Assembly: GCA_038237665.1 (NCBI GenBank)
Contig: JBBRYK010000028.1
Span: forward strand, 1-32,738
DNA: 32,738 nt
Direction of reading: 5' to 3'
DNA from: JBBRYK01 sp038237665
Lineage (GTDB): Bacteria > Actinomycetota > Thermoleophilia > Gaiellales > Gaiellaceae
Under the pieces are notes generated by a model. That model searched no databases and was not told the origin of the DNA. It saw nothing but the letters and a program-made list of their open reading frames with translations. Numbering within the stretch: position 1 is the first letter of the stretch; every line of letters starts with the position of its first letter. Of this stretch, positions 17,286 through 22,972 are shown piece after piece. A program made the position numbers and the translations under genes.

Positions 17286-18061
17286 CGGTCATCTCCTTGG
17301 AGAGGGACGTTGTCGATCAGACGGGTGCGCCCGACGCGCACGGCGGCGGCGAGAACCCGCGGCTCGAAGTCGGCGACTTCGACGTAGTCGACGTCGAGGT
17401 CGCGGAGAAGCTCGCGGGCGCGGTCGGGATCCCTGGTGGCGAGGGCCCGGGGGAGAGCGAGCGCCGCCGCGCGCTCCTCCAGGCTCAGGTAAGCGTTGCG
17501 TGAGGACAGGGCGAGGCCGTCCGTGTCCCGGACGGTCGGGGCGACGCGGATCTCGAGGTCGAGGTCGAGGTCGAGGTCCCGGACGAGCTGCTTCACGACC
17601 GCGGCCTGCTGGGCGTCCTTCTGCCCGAAATAGGCGCGCCGGGGACGAACGATGTTGAAGAGCTTCAGGCAGACGGTCGCCACGCCGCGGAAGTGCCCGG
17701 GACGGTGCTCTCCCTCGAGCGGCCTGGAGAGCTCCTCGACTCTCACCCAGGTCTGGAAGCCGGGCGGATAGATCTCGTCAGCGGTCGGCGCGAAGAGGAA
17801 GTCGACGCCCTGCTTCTCGGCCAGCAGCGCGTCGCGCTCTTCGTCGCGCGGGTAGGTCTGGAGGTCTTCAGCGCCCCCGAACTGAGCCGGGTTGACGAAC
17901 AGGCTGACGACGACGAGGTCGTTCTCCGCCCGCGCCGCGCGGAAGAGCGACAGGTGGCCGTCGTGGAACGCGCCCATCGTCGGGACCAGGCCGATCGACG
18001 AGGAGCCGCGATGCGCCACGAGCGCGTCACGCATGGCCGCGATCGACTCGATCGTCCTCAC
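17282..18061 (-). CDS. PanC, pantothenate synthetase
   Basis: A 259-residue ATP-dependent ligase joining pantoate and beta-alanine. The HxGH motif is in PTMGAFHDGHLSLF. FVNPAQF, GQKDAQQ and the KMSKS-like SSRNAYLS are all present, so it should be active. It is slightly shorter than typical (about 280) at the C-terminus. The RDLDLDLDLEIRV stretch, where other PanC proteins usually have a shorter RDLNLPVEI-type loop, is encoded by four exact GAGGTC units (17555-17578). GTG at 18061 overlaps the stop of the DUF2520 gene (GTGA), so translation is coupled. panD is not in the window. Confidence 0.97.
   Translation of the reverse strand: MRTIESIAAMRDALVAHRGSSSIGLVPTMGAFHDGHLSLFRAARAENDLVVVSLFVNPAQFGGAEDLQTYPRDEERDALLAEKQGVDFLFAPTADEIYPPGFQTWVRVEELSRPLEGEHRPGHFRGVATVCLKLFNIVRPRRAYFGQKDAQQAAVVKQLVRDLDLDLDLEIRVAPTVRDTDGLALSSRNAYLSLEERAAALALPRALATRDPDRARELLRDLDVDYVEVADFEPRVLAAAVRVGRTRLIDNVPLQGDDR
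17555..17578 (+). repeat. Four-unit GAGGTC microsatellite inside panC
   Basis: Four exact tandem copies of the hexamer GAGGTC. On the coding (minus) strand they encode alternating Asp-Leu, so a change of copy number would keep frame. Confidence 0.9.
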
Positions 18062-18717
18062 GGCGCGGTTGCCTCGGCGAGCGCCGTATAGACGGGCTCG
18101 AGGTCGGGCCGGCTCCCGCGGATCGCGGCCAGGTGGCTCTCGAGGATGTGCCAGTCGCCGCGGGCGATCGGCCCGGTCAGCTCGAACCCGTTGTCGATCG
18201 TGCGCCTCATCAGCGGGACGAGGCCCTCCACCGGTGCCCCGGCCGCCTCGAAGAGCTCGGCGGCCGCGCGGTAGATCGTGACCAGGTAGCCCGAGGCGAA
18301 GGCCGCGCCGGCGTGGTAGAGCACGCGCTTCTCGTCAGCGAGGACGAACGGGAGGAGGCCGAGAGTCTCGGCGAGCCCGGTCGCGTGGGCCAGCGCCTCG
18401 TCCGTCTCCGCCGTGCACGCGGCGTATGCGCCGTCGAGCTGCTCGGGCCCGCGTGCGCGCGTGAACGTCTGGAGCGGATGGACGCTGAAGCGGCGCGTGT
18501 GGGGGTCGAGCGCCGCGAGCGGCGTCGCCCCGCTCAAGTGCGCGATCCACGGCCCGGGCGGCGTGGCCCGGGCGACCTCGGCGATCGCCCGATCGGGAAC
18601 ACAGAGGAGGACGAGCTCCGGGTTTTCGGGATCGGTGGCGACGCCTCGCTCCGCAAGGCGGGCTGCAACAGCCGAGCCGACTCGGCCCGAGCCGATCACG
18701 CGAACGCTCTCGATCAC
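18058..18717 (-). CDS. Rossmann-like DUF2520 protein of the pantothenate operon
   Basis: A 219-residue protein with an N-terminal NAD(P)-binding motif VIGSGRVGSAVAARLAE and a C-terminal helical DUF2520 domain (VLYHAGAAFASGYLVTIYRA; GLVPLMRRTIDNGF). The two-domain plan resembles ketopantoate reductases and 6-phosphogluconate dehydrogenase-like enzymes. Genes of this family often sit beside panC; Rv3603c of Mycobacterium tuberculosis, next to panC-panD, is an example. Here it is coupled to panC by a GTGA overlap, and panE/ilvC is absent nearby, so a role in ketopantoate reduction is a reasonable but unproven inference. The start is GTG at 18717; GGAG lies 9 nt upstream. AGTCTA at 18760-18765 reads TAGACT on the minus strand and may be its -10 box. 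Confidence 0.85.
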   Translation of the reverse strand: MIESVRVIGSGRVGSAVAARLAERGVATDPENPELVLLCVPDRAIAEVARATPPGPWIAHLSGATPLAALDPHTRRFSVHPLQTFTRARGPEQLDGAYAACTAETDEALAHATGLAETLGLLPFVLADEKRVLYHAGAAFASGYLVTIYRAAAELFEAAGAPVEGLVPLMRRTIDNGFELTGPIARGDWHILESHLAAIRGSRPDLEPVYTALAEATAP

Positions 18718-18769
18718 CTTTTCTCGCTCCAGTTCCCTAGCGGATACCGGGCACCGCGAAGTCTACTGG

Positions 18770-19336
18770 CTAGAGGTGGGGCTCGAGGCGGCGCTCGAGG
18801 TTGGCGCGCACCTCGGGCCAATCGTCGTCGAGGACGCTGTACCAGGCCGAATCTCGACGCTGGCCTCCGCGCACCAGCATGTGCTTGCGGTGGATGCCCT
18901 CGAACTGGGAGGGCAACGCTGCAAGTGCTCGCCGCGTTCGTTCGTTCTCGGCGTCCGTCTTGAACTCGACCCGCAGGCAGCCCGCCTCCTCGAAGGCTGA
19001 GCGCATCATCAGGAGCTTGGCCTCGATGTTCGCACCCGAGTTCCAGGCTGCGGGCGAAAGCCACGTCGCCCCGATCTCGATCCGGCGGTGCTCGGGAGCC
19101 AGCGAGAGAAAGCTCGTGCTCCCCGTCGGGACTCCGTCCACGAGCGTCGCATAGGCGATCCGGCCGGGCTCGACGAACGAGTACTCCAGCCAGTCGTCGA
19201 CGTTGTCGACGACCATCCAGCGCCAGACCGAAGCGTCGGCACCGGCAGCGCGAAGTCCGACCGCGTGCGCGGAGGTCAGCGGCTCGAGTGAGACCTTGCG
19301 CCCGGTGAGCGGGCGGCGCAGCAGGTCTTCCCACAC
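18770..19336 (-). CDS. GNAT family acetyltransferase (RimJ/RimL type)
   Basis: A 188-residue protein with the RimL-like GNAT layout: an N-terminal strand (GRKVSLEPLTSAHAVGL), the central IEIGATWLSPAAWNSGANIE, which carries the usual TW-x-P-x4-G-N-E-A-type pattern (acetyl-CoA site), and the RVEFKTDAENERTRRALAAL and GIHRKHMLVRGG segments near the end. It probably transfers acetyl to an amine of a protein or small molecule. The start is GTG at 19336: GACAAT on the minus strand (19349-19344) ends 7 nt upstream, fitting a leaderless mRNA. Longer frames upstream have no ribosome site. It precedes the DUF2520-panC-panB genes by 52 bp on the same strand, without a clear functional link. Confidence 0.85.
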   Translation of the reverse strand: MWEDLLRRPLTGRKVSLEPLTSAHAVGLRAAGADASVWRWMVVDNVDDWLEYSFVEPGRIAYATLVDGVPTGSTSFLSLAPEHRRIEIGATWLSPAAWNSGANIEAKLLMMRSAFEEAGCLRVEFKTDAENERTRRALAALPSQFEGIHRKHMLVRGGQRRDSAWYSVLDDDWPEVRANLERRLEPHL

Positions 19337-19385
19337 AGGTGCGATTGTCCCAGGATGGCGGCGCTCGGTGGCGAAGAGTCCGCTC

Positions 19386-19565
19386 ATGAAGGAGCAAAGC
19401 CAGATCGAGGACATGCGCGCAGCCGTGCAGGGCGAGATCGAGCGTGCCAAGGAGCGGCGTCGGCAAGGGGCCTCCCGGCCGGCATCCGCCCTCGACGTGC
19501 CTTCGGCCGAGGCGGAGCGTCTGGGCATGGGAGCACGACTCGCAGCTCTCTTCCGGCGTCGCTGA
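19386..19565 (+). CDS. Small helical hypothetical protein
   Basis: A 59-residue open frame from ATG 19386, beginning MKEQSQIEDMRAAVQGEIER with a charged helix and ending ERLGMGARLAALFRRR. A GAAGAG lies about 8 nt upstream. The helical pattern and codon use fit a real gene, but I recognise no family. It sits between the divergent acetyltransferase gene and fmdB-like gene. Confidence 0.4.
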   Translation: MKEQSQIEDMRAAVQGEIERAKERRRQGASRPASALDVPSAEAERLGMGARLAALFRRR

Positions 19566-19574
19566 CGCTGCCAT

Positions 19575-19604
19575 TTGCGGCCCGTCCGCATGCGTGCCTA
19601 GACT
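19575..19604 (+). promoter_or_regulatory. Promoter of the FmdB-like gene
   Basis: A -35-like TTGCGG (19575-19580) and -10 TAGACT (19599-19604) are spaced by 18 bp. The start codon follows 9 nt later, so the leader would be very short or absent. Confidence 0.45.
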
Positions 19605-19613
19605 CCTCGAGCG

Positions 19614-19829
19614 ATGCCGATCTACGAGTACGTGTGCATGAAGTGCGAGAGCCACTTCGAGGAGCTCGTGTCACTGAGCTCACCCGACCCGGACTGCCCC
19701 GACTGCGGTGCGGCCAAGGTCTCGAAACAGTTCTCGGTGTTCGCGGCTCACGGCACCGCCGAGCAGCCGAGCTTCGGCGGAACTGCCGGAGGAGGCTGTT
19801 GCGGTGGAAGCTGCGGCTGCGGCCACTAG
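19614..19829 (+). CDS. FmdB family zinc ribbon protein
   Basis: A 71-residue protein. The N-terminal part (MPIYEYVCMKCESHFEELVS, then DCPDCGAAKV) is the FmdB/CxxC-CxxC zinc ribbon, with the Cys pairs CMKC and CPDC. The C-terminus is unusually Gly/Cys-rich, GGGCCGGSCGCGH, typical of many actinobacterial members and possibly a second metal site. The family is named after a regulator of formamidase/formate metabolism, but its general function is unknown. ATG 19614 has no clear ribosome site, in line with the leaderless promoter. The last 26 bp overlap the uracil-DNA glycosylase gene. Confidence 0.88.
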   Translation: MPIYEYVCMKCESHFEELVSLSSPDPDCPDCGAAKVSKQFSVFAAHGTAEQPSFGGTAGGGCCGGSCGCGH

Positions 19830-20484
19830 CCCGCTGACCCAGGCGGAGGGGCTCGCCGCTTTCGCGGCGTCCGTCTCGGCGTGCACCAGGTGCCGGCTTG
19901 CACAGACCCGTACCCAGGTCGTCTTCGGGGTCGGGAACCCGGAGGCCGACCTGATGTTCGTCGGCGAGGCGCCGGGCTTCCACGAGGACAAGCAGGGCAT
20001 CCCTTTCGTCGGCCAGGCCGGGAAGCTGCTCGTCACACTCCTCGGGGAGATCGGCCTGACCCGGGACGACGTCTATATCGCGAACGTCCTCAAGTGCCGT
20101 CCTCCGGGCAATCGCGATCCGGCTCCGGACGAGATCGAGGCCTGCGAAGGCCATCTCTTCCGCCAGATCGAGATGATCCAGCCCAAGCTCGTTGCCACAC
20201 TGGGCAACTTCGCGACGAAGCTCCTTTCCGGCAAGCCGCTCGGGATCACCCGTGTGCACGGGCAGGAGCAGGAGACGACGGTCGGGGGCAACCAGGTGGT
20301 CCTCTACCCGTTGTACCACCCGGCCGCGGCGCTCTATACCCCGCGCATGCTCGAGGTGCTCCGCTCCGACTTCAGTCGCATCCCCGAATTGCTCGGCCAT
20401 GCGCTGGAACCGCCGCCTGTGCCCGAGCCAGTCGAGCTCGCCGTCACAGCGCCCGAGCCCGCGGTCCAGCTCGGCCTCTTCTAG
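19804..20484 (+). CDS. Uracil-DNA glycosylase, family 4 (Fe-S type)
   Basis: A 226-residue enzyme that removes uracil from DNA in base excision repair. Motif A is GEAPGFHEDKQGIPFVGQAG, and the C-terminal motif is HPAAAL. Four Cys that can hold the 4Fe-4S cluster are visible: CTRC near residue 25 (ACTRCRLAQTRTQVVFG), C in NVLKCRPPGNRDP and C in EACEGHLF. GTG at 19804 is chosen because GGAGGAGG lies 8 nt upstream, inside the end of the FmdB gene. The C-terminus is a Pro/Glu-rich tail ending QLGLF; short QxxLF-type tails can bind the sliding clamp, though this is only suggestive here. Confidence 0.93.
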   Translation: MEAAAAATSPLTQAEGLAAFAASVSACTRCRLAQTRTQVVFGVGNPEADLMFVGEAPGFHEDKQGIPFVGQAGKLLVTLLGEIGLTRDDVYIANVLKCRPPGNRDPAPDEIEACEGHLFRQIEMIQPKLVATLGNFATKLLSGKPLGITRVHGQEQETTVGGNQVVLYPLYHPAAALYTPRMLEVLRSDFSRIPELLGHALEPPPVPEPVELAVTAPEPAVQLGLF

Positions 20485-20485
20485 C

Positions 20486-20491
20486 TACCCT
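20486..20491 (+). promoter_or_regulatory. Leaderless -10 box TACCCT of tsaE
   Basis: TACCCT ends 7 nt before the GTG start at 20499 and starts right after the glycosylase stop. It could give the t6A cluster its own promoter. Confidence 0.45.
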
Positions 20492-20498
20492 CGGCCGG

Positions 20499-20957
20499 GT
20501 GGAGCTGACCTCCTCCTCGCCCGAGGAGACCGAGCGGATCGCTGCGCACATCGCCTCCGTGCTTCGCCCCGGCGACGTCGTCACCGTTTCCGGCGAGCTC
20601 GGGAGCGGGAAGACGACGTTCGTGCGCGGCGCCGCGCGAGCACTCGGCATTTCCGATCGCGTCACCAGCCCGACCTTCACGATCGGGCACCGATTCCGCG
20701 GCGATCCGGACGTCTCGCACCTCGACCTCTACCGGCTCGAGCGTGTCTCGCCCGAGGAGTGGGGAGACCTCGAGCCCTACTTCGACGGCGCGGTCTGCTT
20801 CGTCGAGTGGCCGGAGGCCGCGGTCGCCTGGCTGCCGGCGCCGAGGGTTGCGGTCCGTTTGCGGCATACGGATGCGGGCCATAGACTGGTGAACGTCGAG
20901 GGCGAGGAAAACTCCCTGCTAGAAGGCATGTTTCTGCGTGTTGATCCTGGCGTTTGA
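20499..20957 (+). CDS. TsaE, ATPase of t6A tRNA modification
   Basis: A 152-residue P-loop ATPase with Walker A GELGSGKTTFVRG near residues 33-45, the following SPTFTIG switch and HLDLYRL Walker B-like strand, and FVEWPEA near 110. TsaE acts with TsaB and TsaD in making threonylcarbamoyl-adenosine at position 37 of tRNAs that read ANN codons. The length is typical. The start is GTG at 20499; the -10 box 7 nt upstream suggests a leaderless mRNA. The 3' end overlaps tsaB by 20 bp. Confidence 0.95.
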   Translation: MELTSSSPEETERIAAHIASVLRPGDVVTVSGELGSGKTTFVRGAARALGISDRVTSPTFTIGHRFRGDPDVSHLDLYRLERVSPEEWGDLEPYFDGAVCFVEWPEAAVAWLPAPRVAVRLRHTDAGHRLVNVEGEENSLLEGMFLRVDPGV

Positions 20958-21537
20958 CACCGCGACGCAGGTAGCGAGCGTCGCCGTCGTCCGCGACGGC
21001 GAGGTGCTCGGAGAGCGCCGCTCGCACGCGGTTCGGGTGCTCGCCGACGCCGATCGGATCCTGCGCGACGCCGGCCTCGGGCCCGAAGCTTTGGATGCCC
21101 TTGCGGTAGGCACCGGGCCCGGCAGCTTCACCGGCATCCGGATCGGGCTCGCCGCCGCCAGAGGGCTTGCACTGGCGCTCGAGCTCCCGGTCGCCGGGAT
21201 CTCGACCCTCGACGCCCTCGCCGCCGGGGCTCCGGACGCGGTGCCCGTCATCGACGCGCGCCGGCGCGAGGTCTTCGTCGGGCTGCCTGACGGCCCCACG
21301 GTGCTCGCCCCGGCCGACCTCGAGCTGCCGGCCGGCACCGTCTGTGTCGGCGACGGCGCAGTCCGGTACCGGGCTGTCCTCGAGTCGCTGGGCCTCGTCG
21401 TCCCGGCCGACGACGCCGAGGAACATCATCCGCAAGCGCGTTTCCACGCCTTCCTGGCCCGAGAGTTCGAGCCCGCCGACGAGGTCGGCCCGATCTACCT
21501 CCGAGCGCCCGATGCCGACCGGGTGAAAGCCGCTTGA
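20938..21537 (+). CDS. TsaB, t6A modification partner of TsaD
   Basis: A 199-residue ASKHA-fold protein opening MLILAFDTATQVASVAVV, with the conserved GTGPGSFTGIRIGLAAARGL in the middle. It forms a heterodimer with TsaD and is catalytically inactive on its own. GTG at 20938 or TTG at 20941 could start it. The gene overlaps tsaE by 20 bp, and its TGA overlaps the TTG of rimI, so the run is translationally coupled. Confidence 0.96.
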   Translation: MLILAFDTATQVASVAVVRDGEVLGERRSHAVRVLADADRILRDAGLGPEALDALAVGTGPGSFTGIRIGLAAARGLALALELPVAGISTLDALAAGAPDAVPVIDARRREVFVGLPDGPTVLAPADLELPAGTVCVGDGAVRYRAVLESLGLVVPADDAEEHHPQARFHAFLAREFEPADEVGPIYLRAPDADRVKAA

Positions 21538-22007
21538 GCCTGGAATTCCGCCCGCTCCAGGTTCGCGATCTGAACGCGATCGAGGAGATCGAGCAACGCG
21601 CATATCCAACCCCGTGGTCGCGGGCCATGTTCGCCGGCGAGCTCGCGAAGCCCTCGTCGATCTGCCTCGGCGCATTCGAGGCCGAGGACGGGACGCTGGT
21701 CGGCTACCTGATCATCTCCCGCTATGTCGATGCCTGGCACGTGATGAACGTCGCCGTCAGCCCCGAGCAGCGGCGCCAGGGGATCGCCAGCGCTCTGCTC
21801 AGCCGACTGTTCGAGCAGACCGCGGACGAGGCCAGGCGCGGATACACGCTCGAGGTTCGCGTTTCGAACGTCGGCGCGATCAAGCTCTACGAGCGCCTTG
21901 GCTTTCGCTCCCGCGGCGTCCGGCGTGGGTACTACACCGACAACCGTGAGGACGCCCTGATCATGTGGCGAGACCCGGAGCCCGCAGCGCAAGAAGCAGC
22001 CGGTTGA
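21534..22007 (+). CDS. RimI, ribosomal protein S18-alanine N-acetyltransferase
   Basis: A 157-residue GNAT protein with the full RimI pattern: the YPTPWSRAMFAGEL opening, the acetyl-CoA loop VAVSPEQRRQGIASALL, the EVRVSNVGAIKLYERLGF region and GVRRGYYTDNREDALIM. In bacteria RimI acetylates the N-terminus of ribosomal protein S18 (and can act on other proteins). It is often next to tsaB/tsaD, as here. The start TTG at 21534 overlaps the tsaB stop (TTGA) and is the only start that gives the right N-terminus. Confidence 0.94.
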   Translation: MSLEFRPLQVRDLNAIEEIEQRAYPTPWSRAMFAGELAKPSSICLGAFEAEDGTLVGYLIISRYVDAWHVMNVAVSPEQRRQGIASALLSRLFEQTADEARRGYTLEVRVSNVGAIKLYERLGFRSRGVRRGYYTDNREDALIMWRDPEPAAQEAAG

Positions 22008-22972
22008 TTCTGGGCCTCGAAACGTCGTGCGACGAGACGGCGGCCGCGCTGGTCTCCCGCGACGGTCTCGTGCTCGCCGACATCGTCTCGTCGCAGGCCG
22101 ACCTCCATGCGCGCTACGGCGGTGTCGTCCCGGAGGTCGCTTCGCGGCGCCATCTCGAGCTCGTCGGGCCGGTCGTCCGCGAGGCCCTCGGGACAGCCGG
22201 AGCGACGCTCGAAGATGTCGAAGCGGTCGCGGTGACCCAGGGCCCCGGGCTGATCGGGGCGCTCCTCGTCGGCCTTTCGGCGGCGAAGGGGCTTGCCTGG
22301 GCGAGAGGTCTGCCGCTCGTGCCGGTCGACCACCTGCACGGGCATGTCGCCTCGCTCTACCTCCGGCCCGAGCCGCTGGACCCGCCGTTCCTCTGCCTGC
22401 TGGCCAGCGGCGGCCACACCCTGCTTCTGGACGTACAGGACCACACAGGCTTCCGTGTGCTCGGGTCGACGCTCGACGACGCCGCCGGTGAGGCCTTCGA
22501 CAAGGGAGCGCGCCTTCTCGGCCTCGGCTACCCGGGCGGCGCCGCGATCGACCGGCTGGCGAAGGAGGGAGATCGCGCTGCCTTCGACTTCCCGGTCGCC
22601 CGGGTGCCGGGGCTCGACTTCTCGTTCTCCGGCCTGAAGACCGCGCTGCTCTATGCCGTGCGCGCGCTCCAGCCCGACGAGCTCGAAGAGCGACGGGCGG
22701 ATCTCGCCGCCTCCTATCAGCACGCGATCGTTCGCGCCCTCGTCGCGCAGACCCGGCGAGCTGCGCAGGAGACCGGGTTGGGCCGGATTGCCGTCGTGGG
22801 CGGTGTCGCGGCCAACTCCGGGCTGCGCGCCGCGCTGACGGACGCGGTGTTCGCCCCCCTCGCGCTCTGCACGGACAACGCGGCCATGATCGCCTCGGCC
22901 GGAAGGTACGTGCCGGCCGTCTCGCCGCCTGACTACCTGGTTCTGGACGCCTATGCGACTGCTGCGGGGTAA
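22004..22972 (+). CDS. TsaD, tRNA N6-adenosine threonylcarbamoyltransferase
   Basis: A 322-residue catalytic subunit of t6A synthesis, with the N-terminal LILGLETSCDETAAAL, the iron-binding H-x3-H in DHLHGH (about residues 109-113), the GPGLIGALLVG segment and the C-terminal VVGGVAANSGLR and DNAAMIA motifs. The start is TTG at 22004, overlapping the rimI stop (TTGA), because this gives the conserved N-terminus. A GTG at 21965 would add 13 residues but is less likely. The 3' end overlaps the protease gene by 20 bp. Confidence 0.96.
   Translation: MILGLETSCDETAAALVSRDGLVLADIVSSQADLHARYGGVVPEVASRRHLELVGPVVREALGTAGATLEDVEAVAVTQGPGLIGALLVGLSAAKGLAWARGLPLVPVDHLHGHVASLYLRPEPLDPPFLCLLASGGHTLLLDVQDHTGFRVLGSTLDDAAGEAFDKGARLLGLGYPGGAAIDRLAKEGDRAAFDFPVARVPGLDFSFSGLKTALLYAVRALQPDELEERRADLAASYQHAIVRALVAQTRRAAQETGLGRIAVVGGVAANSGLRAALTDAVFAPLALCTDNAAMIASAGRYVPAVSPPDYLVLDAYATAAG

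Noticed and set aside
21965..22003. Upstream GTG start for tsaD adding 13 residues
   Set aside because: The added Arg/Ser-rich residues do not match the conserved N-terminus; the TTG overlapping the rimI stop does.
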